This document shows, in pieces, positions 34,200 to 42,624 of a stretch of DNA of 64,000 nucleotides. This stretch comes from an uncultured bacterium. GTDB taxonomy: Bacteria > Desulfobacterota_D > UBA1144. A program made the translations under genes and the position numbers. The notes beneath the pieces were generated by a model that ran no database searches, had not been told where the DNA came from, and saw nothing but the letters and a program-made list of their open reading frames with translations. The stretch is from assembly GCA_913050245.1 (NCBI GenBank), contig CAJWZJ010000004.1:1-64000 (forward strand), given 5' to 3'. Each line of letters starts with the position of its first letter. Positions within the stretch are counted from its first letter, which is position 1.

Positions 34200-34394
34200 T
34201 TAAATATTTTTCTTGAGAAAGAATCTGTCATTCATAACAAAAACTAATTCCCATCCATCTTTTCCTAATTTATTTAATCTATCAGTTAGCTCTGAATCCA
34301 TATCTTTTTTGTCAGTAACTTCATAAATATCTAAATCATGCGATTGAACGGGTTTTAAATCATCAAATTTAACAATCTTATATTCAAAACTCAC
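34200..34394 (-). CDS. DUF4177-like small protein, 64 aa
   Basis: Matches the DUF4177 pattern: FEYKIVKF at the N terminus, then LNKLGKDGWELVFVM (family L-x-x-x-G-x-x-G-W-E-L) and a beta-hairpin-like tail. The role of the family is unknown. Its first codons overlap the end of the 34391 gene by 4 bp. Confidence 0.65.
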   Translation of the reverse strand: MSFEYKIVKFDDLKPVQSHDLDIYEVTDKKDMDSELTDRLNKLGKDGWELVFVMNDRFFLKKNI

Positions 34395-34573
34395 TCTTCA
34401 ACCTCATTTTCATTTTTATTTTCATCCATTTCAACATCTACAGTTTCAATGTTATCTGATAAATCTTCTAAAGAATTTACAAATGAATCATATTCTTCTT
34501 TAGTAATTTTATTATCTTTCAAATAAGAATTAAGCATCCTAATATCAAAAGGATTTATTGATCTGTTATCCAT
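34391..34573 (-). CDS. hypothetical acidic protein, 60 aa
   Basis: Short acidic chain. A helical N-terminal half (NPFDIRMLNSYLKDNKITKEEYDSFVNSLED) is followed by an Asp/Glu/Asn-rich tail (VEMDENKNENEVEE). The ITKEEYDSF segment resembles short SHOCT-like helices but is too short to name. It overlaps the DUF4177-like gene by 4 bp. Confidence 0.55.
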   Translation of the reverse strand: MDNRSINPFDIRMLNSYLKDNKITKEEYDSFVNSLEDLSDNIETVDVEMDENKNENEVEE

Positions 34574-34599
34574 TTTTTCCTCTAAATTTTATTTATAGT

Positions 34600-34803
34600 T
34601 TATTTTGCTGCGCCAACTGATTGATTCTTGCATGTTTGGCAATCACAACCAATCATCCATCCAAAGACTTGCGACTCTTTATTACACTTAGTACAAGCTA
34701 TTGTAAAAAGACAACCTTCTCTTCTATTTTGATTTTTTTTAATTTCCCAAGTTTCAACTGGTTCACCAGGACAATCCCAGCAAATTCTTTTAAGCTCGTT
34801 CAT
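34600..34803 (-). CDS. small cysteine-rich zinc-binding protein, 67 aa
   Basis: Not recognised. Three cysteine pairs (ICWDCPGE, ACTKCNKE, CDCQTCK) and one lone Cys suggest one or two zinc sites. First gene of the four-gene minus-strand set; it diverges from coaX with a 70-bp gap. Function unknown. Confidence 0.62.
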   Translation of the reverse strand: MNELKRICWDCPGEPVETWEIKKNQNRREGCLFTIACTKCNKESQVFGWMIGCDCQTCKNQSVGAAK

Positions 34804-34873
34804 AACTGAACCTCCAAAACTATATAATTTTCACAAAATATAAGCTTTTGTCAATAATGATATAATATTTAAT

Positions 34874-35632
34874 ATGAATCTTATAATAGAAATTGGTAAT
34901 TCATCAACAAAACTGGCACTTTATAATAATTCAAAGATTTCTAAAATCAATTCCATTGAGAATTATATAGATAAGAAATTTATTTATGAATTTGAAAAAA
35001 TTTTAAAAGAATATTTAAAATTGAAGCAAGAATTTAAAAATATATATATTTCTTATGTTAACAAAGAGGTAATGAATACTATAAAGTTTTTTTTTGAAAA
35101 AAAGTTCAAAAACATAAAAATAAAAGTTATAAAGAATAAAAAATTTAAAGACTTTAATATTAATTACAAAAATATTAGTAGATTCGGCTCTGATCGTTTC
35201 TTTAATTGTTTAGGAGCATGGTCTGTTGCCAAAGCACAAAGCTCAATAGTTATTGATATTGGTACGGCAACAACTTTTGATGTCTTGAATTCAAAATTTG
35301 AATATCTTGGTGGAATTATTCTTCCAGGACCTTTAACATCTTACTCATCCCTTATTTCAAAGACTTCAATGATTGGAAATCATAAATTTTTACTTAGTAA
35401 TAAATTATTAGGAAAGTCTACCCAGGACTGTTTATCGGTTGGGTTTACGAAAGGTAATTCGTTAATGATCGAGTCATTAGTTGATAATATTGAAAAAAAA
35501 TACAACCAAAATTTTAATGTATTTCTTACGGGCGGACTATCCTCGATTTTCAGTAAATATTTACCAAAAAAGTTTATAGTTGATAAGTCACTGACTCTCA
35601 AAGGAATCGCATTGTATATAGATAATAAATAA
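34874..35632 (+). CDS. coaX: type III pantothenate kinase
   Basis: Phosphorylates pantothenate in CoA synthesis; the type III enzyme is not feedback-inhibited by CoA. 252 residues: N-terminal IIEIGNSSTKLAL (family D-x-G-N-T/S), GSDRFFNCLGAW substrate motif and VIDIGTATTFDVLN with GGIILPGP. The first acidic residue is Glu (EIGNSST) rather than the usual Asp. A 116-residue unknown ORF follows with 1-bp spacing. Confidence 0.9.
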   Translation: MNLIIEIGNSSTKLALYNNSKISKINSIENYIDKKFIYEFEKILKEYLKLKQEFKNIYISYVNKEVMNTIKFFFEKKFKNIKIKVIKNKKFKDFNINYKNISRFGSDRFFNCLGAWSVAKAQSSIVIDIGTATTFDVLNSKFEYLGGIILPGPLTSYSSLISKTSMIGNHKFLLSNKLLGKSTQDCLSVGFTKGNSLMIESLVDNIEKKYNQNFNVFLTGGLSSIFSKYLPKKFIVDKSLTLKGIALYIDNK

Positions 35633-35633
35633 A

Positions 35634-35984
35634 ATGCATTTATTTTTTTATACTTATAAAAATCTTATTATTACAAATTTTTGTTTAGAGGATAAAAATA
35701 ATAGAGAATTCATTTTTTATAAACTTTTTTCCCCTAAAGAGCTATATCAAACTCTATCAATAGAAATTAAATTAGAAAAATTGGAATTCTTTAATCATTT
35801 AAAAAAACATTATCAAAGATCCATATATATCAATGATTTCAAAATCATTACAAATACTAAAGAAAGGTTAAATATCCAATATATTTATCAGGGTAATTCT
35901 TACAAATTAAATTCTTATGTTCCTTTTTATGGTAAGACAACCGAAAATAAAATTTTTGTAAATAATATTTCTGCAAAATTATAG
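35634..35984 (+). CDS. hypothetical protein, 116 aa
   Basis: Not recognised. Very Ile/Lys/Asn/Tyr/Phe-rich beta-type sequence (YTYKNLIITNFCLED, NTKERLNIQYIYQGNSYK). It starts 1 bp after the coaX stop codon, so is expected on the same transcript. No signal or membrane segment. Small proteins of unknown function next to coaX occur elsewhere, but I cannot name a family. Confidence 0.55.
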   Translation: MHLFFYTYKNLIITNFCLEDKNNREFIFYKLFSPKELYQTLSIEIKLEKLEFFNHLKKHYQRSIYINDFKIITNTKERLNIQYIYQGNSYKLNSYVPFYGKTTENKIFVNNISAKL

Positions 35985-36023
35985 TTTTTGAAAAATAATT
36001 TTGAAAAGGTAATAATATTAGTG

Positions 36024-36740
36024 ATGAAGACAATATCATTACATGATTTGATAGTGAGATTACAACAAAAAAAAATACCATTAGGTTCTGATCCAAAAGC
36101 TACCGTAAGTATGTATTCAGAATTAGGTTTAATACCACCTCCAAGAATTAAAGCACCCGAGTCTTCAAAGCTACCACCAGAAATTTCATATCCATTAGAG
36201 ACAATAAAAAAAATTATTGAGATTAAAGATCTTAAGAAAAAAGGTTTAGCTTTGGAGGAAATAAGAGACTCCTATGCATTAGATTATGTTAAAGATGCAA
36301 TTCAAGACATTATGACTAGTGATGATGCTAGCAAAATAAAAGAGATGGCAGAATTATTATTTGAGAAAGATGATAAACTATCTGGCGTTCTTGAAGCACC
36401 AATTCTAAAAGTTATAGAGACAAAAAATACAAAGGAACTAAATAAGCTTTTGTCTTTATTTGCAACTCAAAGTTTATTTGCAATGAATGATGCAAATGCA
36501 TTATTAGAAAAATATAATGTTAATGAAGCTAAAAAATCTTTATTTAAGTCAATTTTCTATTTATCAGTTATTTGTCTAAGATTAGCAAGAAATAATAAAG
36601 ATAAAGCCCTAGAAGATTTATCATTTGAGATTTACAATAAGATGGTTCTTATGCCTATAGAAAGAGCTAGTAAAAAAGTTCAAGAGGAATTTAAGAATTC
36701 ATTTGATAAACATATAAGATCTAAGAAGGTAAATTCATGA
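36024..36740 (+). CDS. MerR-like helix-turn-helix protein
   Basis: 238 residues from ATG 36024 (the track's start, 12 codons earlier, is TTG in a non-conserved leader). The N terminus MKTISLHDLIVRLQ and ATVSMYSELGLIPPPRIKAP resemble the winged HTH of MerR regulators (Y-x-E-x-G-L-I-x-P-x-R). The remaining 170 residues are helical (KKIIEIKDLKKKGLALEEIRDSY) without a known ligand motif or cysteines. It ends 20 bp into the convergent cimA. Whether it regulates the nearby cimA-lysC set is not shown. Confidence 0.68.
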   Translation: MKTISLHDLIVRLQQKKIPLGSDPKATVSMYSELGLIPPPRIKAPESSKLPPEISYPLETIKKIIEIKDLKKKGLALEEIRDSYALDYVKDAIQDIMTSDDASKIKEMAELLFEKDDKLSGVLEAPILKVIETKNTKELNKLLSLFATQSLFAMNDANALLEKYNVNEAKKSLFKSIFYLSVICLRLARNNKDKALEDLSFEIYNKMVLMPIERASKKVQEEFKNSFDKHIRSKKVNS

Positions 36741-38283
36741 GTTTGTATTCGAAACTATCTATTAGAGCCTTCCAGCTTGCCTCAACAATATCTCTTGATA
36801 CACCAATAGTAGACCAAGATGTTTTCTTATCTGTTGATTCAATTATTACTCTTACTAAAGATTCAGTGCCTTTGCTTCCAGAAACAACTCTTACTCTATA
36901 ATCTTTTAATTCAACCTCTTTTAGAGATGGATATTCTTTAACTAAGGTTTCTCTTAGAGCATTATCCAATGCATTAACTGGCCCTGAACCAGATGACTCA
37001 TTTTCAAAAATTTTATTGTTGATTTCAACTTTTATTCTGGCCAAAGAATCTTTTGATGGAACTATTTGCCTTGAGTTTATCTCAGTTTCAATCAACTTAA
37101 TTTTGGGATTATAATTACCAACAATTTTTCTTGCAAGCAACTCAAATGAAGCGTCGACGTTTTCAAATTCATATCCATTATTTTCCAATGTTTTAAGTTC
37201 ATTAAGAATTAAAGACAAAGATTCATTTTCTATATTCTCTATTCCTAATTCTTCTAATTTATAGGATATATTACTTCTCCCAGATAAATCAGAAACTAGC
37301 ACCCTTCTTTTATTTCCAACTTTGTTTGGCTCTACATGCTCATAAGTTGAAGAATCCCTCATCACAGCACTTACATGAATTCCTCCTTTATGAGCAAAAG
37401 CACTTTTTCCAACAAAAGGCAGCTTGTTATTACTCGGTAGATTCGCTAACTCATTTATGAAAGTTGATACATCTGAAAGTTTCTCCAAATTTGAATCATC
37501 TATGCACTTTATATTCATTTTTAAATTTAGATTAGCAATAATTGAACATAGATTCGCATTTCCACATCGTTCTCCATAACCATTTATAGTTCCTTGAATT
37601 TGAGTTGCTCCGGCTAAAACAGCTTGTAGCGCGTTAGCTACACCTAAATCAGAATCATTATGAGTATGAATTCCTATTGTAGTTTCTGAAAACATATTAT
37701 TTATTTCTTTAACCGCAGATTCTATCTCCCATGGAGTTGATCCACCATTGGTATCACAAAGAATAACTCCGTTTACTCCTGCTTTAATAGCAGATTCTAT
37801 ACAAGATATTGAATATTCTTTGTTAGATTTATATCCATCAAAAAAATGTTCGGCATCAAAAAAAACTTCTTCGGTTCTTTCTTTTAGATAACTTATTGAA
37901 TCATTAATTAGCTCGAGATTTTCCTCATTATTTATTTTTAAAGCTTTAGCAACATGAAAGTCCCAAGTCTTTCCAACTAAAGTTATTACTTTTGTTTCAG
38001 CTTTTAGAAGTGATTGTATATTTGAATCATCATCGCATTTGATATTTGCTCTTCTAGTGCTACCAAAAGCTGCTATCTTTGAATTTACCATCTTTTCTTT
38101 TTTTATTTTTTTAAAAAACTGTTCATCTCTATCATTTGATCCAGGCCATCCACCCTCAATATATTTAACTCCAAGCTCATCAATCTTGTGAGCCACTCTA
38201 ATTTTGTCCTCTACGGAGAATGAAACACCTTCACCTTGTGTACCATCTCTTAGGGTTACATCATATACATCAACGTTTTTCAT
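36721..38283 (-). CDS. cimA: (R)-citramalate synthase
   Basis: Condenses pyruvate with acetyl-CoA to citramalate, giving 2-oxobutyrate for isoleucine without threonine. 520 residues: DRE-TIM N terminus VYDVTLRDGTQGEGVSFS (metal-binding Asp), GIHTHNDSDLGVANAL metal-binding His-x-His, then HKGGIHVSA and a C-terminal regulatory LeuA-like allosteric domain (after about 400). The layout and DGTQGEGV match the 2-isopropylmalate/citramalate family, CimA branch. It is downstream of lysC (2 bp) on the same strand. Confidence 0.92.
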   Translation of the reverse strand: MKNVDVYDVTLRDGTQGEGVSFSVEDKIRVAHKIDELGVKYIEGGWPGSNDRDEQFFKKIKKEKMVNSKIAAFGSTRRANIKCDDDSNIQSLLKAETKVITLVGKTWDFHVAKALKINNEENLELINDSISYLKERTEEVFFDAEHFFDGYKSNKEYSISCIESAIKAGVNGVILCDTNGGSTPWEIESAVKEINNMFSETTIGIHTHNDSDLGVANALQAVLAGATQIQGTINGYGERCGNANLCSIIANLNLKMNIKCIDDSNLEKLSDVSTFINELANLPSNNKLPFVGKSAFAHKGGIHVSAVMRDSSTYEHVEPNKVGNKRRVLVSDLSGRSNISYKLEELGIENIENESLSLILNELKTLENNGYEFENVDASFELLARKIVGNYNPKIKLIETEINSRQIVPSKDSLARIKVEINNKIFENESSGSGPVNALDNALRETLVKEYPSLKEVELKDYRVRVVSGSKGTESLVRVIIESTDKKTSWSTIGVSRDIVEASWKALIDSFEYKLMNLPS

Positions 38284-38285
38284 AA

Positions 38286-39509
38286 TTAATCCAAACCAAA
38301 TTCCTTATGTAATGATGACACTGCCTTCTTACAGGATGTTTGATTTATTACACAAGAGATTTTAATTTCCGATGTACTTATCATGCTGATATTTATTTTA
38401 GATTTTGCTAATGAGGTAAACATTCTGGTTGCAATACCTGTATGGATTTTCATCCCGGCACCTACAATTGATATTAAAGCAATTTTTTCATCTTTTATTA
38501 ATTTCTTGTAAGAAAGTTTTGATTTATTTTCCCTTAATATTTTAAAAGTTTTATTTAAATCTTCCTTGGGAACAGTGAATGTTAAATCTGTTTCTCCTTC
38601 GGTGCTTATGTTTTGAACTATCATGTCTACGATAATACCTGACTGACTAATAGGTTTAAAAATTTTGCTAGCTATACCAGGAGTATCCTTTATTCCAATT
38701 ATAGAAATTTTAGCCTGCTTCAAATCATGAGTAATGCCAGATACTACTTTTTTATCTTTTATTGGAATTTTATCTTCTTTCATTACTAGTGTCCCCTTTC
38801 TACTGTTATTAAATGTAGATTTAACATATATTTTTATGTTTAACTGATTTGCCATTTCAACAGCTTTAGACTGAAGAACTTTTGAGCCTAAGCTGGACAT
38901 TTCAAGCATTTCTTGATATGAAATATGATTAATTTTTTTTGCTTTATTATAAAGTCGCGGATCCGCCGAGTATATTCCATCTACGTCATCTTTTAGTAGT
39001 TCACATCTATCTGCTTTTAAAATACCGGCAATAGCCACAGCTGATAAATCAGAACCACCTCGCCCAAGGGTTGTTATATCATTATTAGAATTAATACCTT
39101 GAAATCCTGGAACAACCACAACAAATTTCTTTTTCAAATATTTTTTTATTTCTTTTGTTCCAATAGAAACTATTGAGGCTTTGCTATGTATATTGTTTGT
39201 CATTAGATTAATTTTTGATGCATCTAATGAAATCGCATTAACATTTATTTCATTAAGGGCCATAACTAACAAGCTGGATGAAATTTTTTCCCCTGTAGAT
39301 ATTATCTGATCATATTCTCTCTCATTAGGCACATCAGAGACAGAGTTGATTAATTTAATCAACCTATCAGTTTCTCCAGCCATTGCAGATACAACTAAAA
39401 CAATGCTAACTCCTGTTTTTTTTAATTTTTTTATATTTAGCGCAATTTTTTTTATTTTTTTTATATCGGAAACACTAGTTCCACCATATTTTTGAACAAC
39501 AATTTTCAT
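38286..39509 (-). CDS. lysC: aspartate kinase
   Basis: Phosphorylates L-aspartate at the head of lysine, threonine and methionine synthesis. 407 residues, single-domain class: KYGGTSVSDIKKI at the N terminus, VVPGFQGINSNNDITTLGRGGSDLSA and two ACT domains (from about 260) for feedback by lysine and/or threonine. It overlaps neither neighbour, 4 bp from tsaE and 2 bp from cimA, in one operon. No fused homoserine dehydrogenase. Confidence 0.95.
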   Translation of the reverse strand: MKIVVQKYGGTSVSDIKKIKKIALNIKKLKKTGVSIVLVVSAMAGETDRLIKLINSVSDVPNEREYDQIISTGEKISSSLLVMALNEINVNAISLDASKINLMTNNIHSKASIVSIGTKEIKKYLKKKFVVVVPGFQGINSNNDITTLGRGGSDLSAVAIAGILKADRCELLKDDVDGIYSADPRLYNKAKKINHISYQEMLEMSSLGSKVLQSKAVEMANQLNIKIYVKSTFNNSRKGTLVMKEDKIPIKDKKVVSGITHDLKQAKISIIGIKDTPGIASKIFKPISQSGIIVDMIVQNISTEGETDLTFTVPKEDLNKTFKILRENKSKLSYKKLIKDEKIALISIVGAGMKIHTGIATRMFTSLAKSKINISMISTSEIKISCVINQTSCKKAVSSLHKEFGLD

Positions 39510-39513
39510 AATC

Positions 39514-39948
39514 TTAAACTTCTAATTTTATCTCTCTTTGATTAATATTATCCTCTATAAATTTAAAATAAATACTTAAAGTCCTGTCTTCAAATTTATT
39601 TAGCTCGCTAATAAATTTTTCAGGCCATTCTATAAAATTAATTGAATTGCTTTGATTTAAACATTCATAGAAACCTATAGTCTCAAGTTCAAATATATCT
39701 TTAACTCTATATAAATCAAAATGATTTACTTGAAAATTATTTTTTGAATAATATGTATTGAGTATTAGAAAGCTAGGGCTTGAAACTTGATTGACTATAT
39801 TAATACTTTGGCAATATTCTCTGACAAAAGTTGTTTTACCAGCACCTAAATCACCGAAGAGAAGAATTATATTTTTCTTCTTAGATATTTTTTTAACTTC
39901 TTCAGCAAGTTCTTTTAATTCTATTAAATCGAATATTTTATTCATCAA
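39514..39948 (-). CDS. tsaE: tRNA threonylcarbamoyladenosine synthesis ATPase TsaE
   Basis: ATPase that energises t6A synthesis with TsaB and TsaD. 144 residues: Walker A LLFGDLGAGKTTFVREYC, SSPSFLILNTYYS (SPTF-like motif), HFDLYRVKD and INFIEWPEKF, all TsaE signatures. Overlaps the end of the NnrE-NnrD gene by 11 bp. TsaB and the TsaC-like protein are elsewhere in this window. Confidence 0.92.
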   Translation of the reverse strand: MMNKIFDLIELKELAEEVKKISKKKNIILLFGDLGAGKTTFVREYCQSINIVNQVSSPSFLILNTYYSKNNFQVNHFDLYRVKDIFELETIGFYECLNQSNSINFIEWPEKFISELNKFEDRTLSIYFKFIEDNINQREIKLEV

Positions 39949-41506
39949 TAGTTATTCTTAACCTTTCATCAAAATGGTTTTTATTAGAAATTTCAAAGCT
40001 TTTTGGAATATTTTTTATTATATCTGTAGCAAGAATCCCTCTGCTATGACTTTTATTGAATATTATATCTCCAGCCTTACCATGAATATAAACACCAATT
40101 ATTGCAGAGTTTAATTCTGAATATCCTTGAGCTGCCAAGCTCCCAATAATACCTGAAAGTGAATCACCCATTCCTCCTGTTGCCATTCCCTCGTTCCCTG
40201 AGCTATTAATATAAACATTATCATTAATGTCTGACACAACAGTTCTAAAACCTTTTAGTACCGTAATTAGTTTTGATTTCTTTGAAAAAGATCTTGCACA
40301 ATTATTTCTATCAATTTGAATGTCTTTTGTTTTTAGGCCTAATATTCTTGCCATTTCTCCGGGATGAGGAGTGATAATTATCTTACGCTTATATTTTTTT
40401 AACTTAAAGATATCATCTCCCAGGCTATTTAATGCATCAGCATCAAGAATAAATTTACAATCAAAATTTTTAATTAAATCAAATATTAGTTTTCTAAATT
40501 TTACATAATTACCCATTCCTGGTCCTATTACAATTGAACTAGGATTCTTTGTAAGCTTTGATTCTAAGTTTTTTATAAAATTTCTTTGATCAAATGTTTT
40601 TTTATCTTCAGAGTTAGGCATCTCAATTATTATTGCCTCTGGTACGCTTTTACTTATAGTATGTCCAATACATTTAGGTACACAAATACTAACTAATCCA
40701 CATCCTGCCCTGTAAGCTGACAAACCAGAAATTGTAATTGCTCCTGGCATATTTTTAGAACCACCGATTATTAAAGTATGACCATGACTACCCTTATTTG
40801 ATGACTTATCTCTGGGTAATAGTTGATTTATAAAAAATTTTTCATTTACAAAATAATTCTTTGTTATTGTCAAATCTTTATTTGGAGTACCTAAATTTAC
40901 TAAGTGGATTTTTTTTGATTTCTTGTAACCAGGATCATTAATCAGACCCACCTTCAAAATATCAAAAGTAATTGTTAAATCAGATTTTATGGATATTCCA
41001 AAATCGGTTCCTGTATCTGCAGATAGACCTGACGGAATATCTAGTGCACAAACTTTATTTTTAGATTTATTAATCATATTTATAACTTTATATATATGAG
41101 AATCTTTTCTTATATCTCTATTTAAACCAATCCCAAATATACCATCTAAGATTAAGTCATACCCCTGAATTGATTTGGTCGATATCTTTTCTATAAAAGT
41201 AGATTTTAGTTTTTTTAATATATTTATGTTCTCATTTAATTCTTTAGACCTTTTTCTTTTTGATTTTATTAGATAAATATTTACTTCAATGTTACTTACT
41301 TTAAGGTATCGAGCAACTACAGCTGCATCGCCACCATTATTTCCAAGACCAATAACTACTAGTACTTTTTTTAAATTAAAATTTTTTTTAATTATTTCTG
41401 AGGATTTGTAACCAGCAATCTCCATTCTTAATAGTGGGCTAATATTATATTTTCTACTTATTCTAGAGTCTATATATTTAGCCTCAACAGAATTTGCAAT
41501 ATTCAT
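39938..41506 (-). CDS. nnr: bifunctional NAD(P)HX epimerase / ADP- or ATP-dependent dehydratase
   Basis: Repairs hydrated NAD(P)H. The N-terminal half (NnrE, YjeF_N) has VVIGLGNNGGDAAVVARYL and LDIPSGLSADTG. The C-terminal half (NnrD, carbohydrate-kinase fold) has HTLIIGGSKNMPGAITISG, GPGMG and a catalytic ITPHPGEMARIL region, then GNEGMATGGMGDSLSG. The track begins at 41536; I set the start at ATG 41506 (MNIANSVEAKYIDSRI) because it aligns best with the family start, while 41524 and 41536 remain possible. About 522 residues. It overlaps tsaE by 11 bp. Confidence 0.9.
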   Translation of the reverse strand: MNIANSVEAKYIDSRISRKYNISPLLRMEIAGYKSSEIIKKNFNLKKVLVVIGLGNNGGDAAVVARYLKVSNIEVNIYLIKSKRKRSKELNENINILKKLKSTFIEKISTKSIQGYDLILDGIFGIGLNRDIRKDSHIYKVINMINKSKNKVCALDIPSGLSADTGTDFGISIKSDLTITFDILKVGLINDPGYKKSKKIHLVNLGTPNKDLTITKNYFVNEKFFINQLLPRDKSSNKGSHGHTLIIGGSKNMPGAITISGLSAYRAGCGLVSICVPKCIGHTISKSVPEAIIIEMPNSEDKKTFDQRNFIKNLESKLTKNPSSIVIGPGMGNYVKFRKLIFDLIKNFDCKFILDADALNSLGDDIFKLKKYKRKIIITPHPGEMARILGLKTKDIQIDRNNCARSFSKKSKLITVLKGFRTVVSDINDNVYINSSGNEGMATGGMGDSLSGIIGSLAAQGYSELNSAIIGVYIHGKAGDIIFNKSHSRGILATDIIKNIPKSFEISNKNHFDERLRITIDE

Positions 41507-41646
41507 AATCAAATCATAAACCATCAAAAAATGCATTCCAATAGAAAACTTAAATATTTAACTTAAAATTGCATTAAAATTTAATAATTATAGTTATTAG
41601 CAAATTTTTTTTAATATAGTAATATTCAATATATTAGAAGATTGAT

Positions 41647-42624
41647 ATGTTAGATAGAAATAAAAATTTCATTGAATCGTTGAGCTTTTCAGCATTAGGT
41701 CTTTCTAAATTTTTGAAAACTAAAATATCTAATGCTCCTAAGCTTATTAATTTGGAAGTTACAAAATTGTGTAATGCTAGGTGTGATTTTTGTGATTATT
41801 GGCAAACTAGAAGTGAGGAAAGATTAGATGACTATACAGATTTGATTAAGAAAATCGATCCACTTGTTGTAATGGTAACCGGTGGTGAACCAATGTTGCG
41901 AAAAGATATAGTTGAGATAATAAGACAAATAAAATCTGCTTCTTTTTTTACCTATACAGGGATAATAACAAAAGGTGATCTGCTCAATATTGATAAAGCC
42001 AATAAAATGTATGAAGCAGGAATTGATCAGATTGCAATTTCTCTCGATTTTCTTGGAGATAGACATTCCGAAAATAGAGGAGTTAAGGGGTTATGGGATC
42101 ATATATCAAAATTGATTCCTGAAATTTCATCAAAATTACACAAAACAATATCCATAAATACCATCATAATGGATGATAATTTAGATCAAATAGTAAATAT
42201 GGCTAAGCAAGCTAGAGAGTGGAATGCCAATATATCATTTAGTTCTTACTCTGTTATGAAATCAAATAATGATAGTCACTTTGTTAAGGATGAAATATTA
42301 AGAGTCAAAGAAGTAATTAATGAACTACTTTCTCTCAAAAAGCAATGGAAAGATACTATTGTATCAAGCGATTATTATTTAAAGCAGATTCCAATTTTCT
42401 TTGAAAATGGACATGGCCCTGAATGTAATGCTGGGCATTCTTTTGTTACAGTAACACCTGATGGATTTATAAAAAGATGTTCTGAAATGCCTGCTGTTTG
42501 TCATTATACCGATTTTAAACCAGGATTTTTTAATAAAACAGAATGCACCACTTGCTGGTTTGGATGTAGAGGAGAAACTCAAGCTCCAGTGATGGAGAAG
42601 GCCAAAGAAATTATTGGTCTATAG
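41647..42624 (+). CDS. radical SAM protein with C-terminal SPASM-like cysteine cluster
   Basis: 325 residues. The [4Fe-4S] motif CNARCDFCDYW (C-x3-C-x2-C) lies about residue 37-44. The radical SAM barrel carries VMVTGGEPML and IDQIAISLDFLGD. A second cysteine group near the C terminus (CNAGHSFVTVTPDGFIKRCSE, TECTTCWFGCRGE) resembles a SPASM/twitch auxiliary cluster site. No peptide substrate or partner gene adjoins it, so no reaction is named. Its 3' end overlaps convergent cysS by 14 bp. Confidence 0.82.
   Translation: MLDRNKNFIESLSFSALGLSKFLKTKISNAPKLINLEVTKLCNARCDFCDYWQTRSEERLDDYTDLIKKIDPLVVMVTGGEPMLRKDIVEIIRQIKSASFFTYTGIITKGDLLNIDKANKMYEAGIDQIAISLDFLGDRHSENRGVKGLWDHISKLIPEISSKLHKTISINTIIMDDNLDQIVNMAKQAREWNANISFSSYSVMKSNNDSHFVKDEILRVKEVINELLSLKKQWKDTIVSSDYYLKQIPIFFENGHGPECNAGHSFVTVTPDGFIKRCSEMPAVCHYTDFKPGFFNKTECTTCWFGCRGETQAPVMEKAKEIIGL

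Noticed and set aside
34861-34873. TATAAT 8 bp before the coaX ATG as a leaderless promoter
   Set aside because: A perfect -10 hexamer is common in such AT-rich DNA, no suitable -35 is found, and a leaderless transcript cannot be supported.
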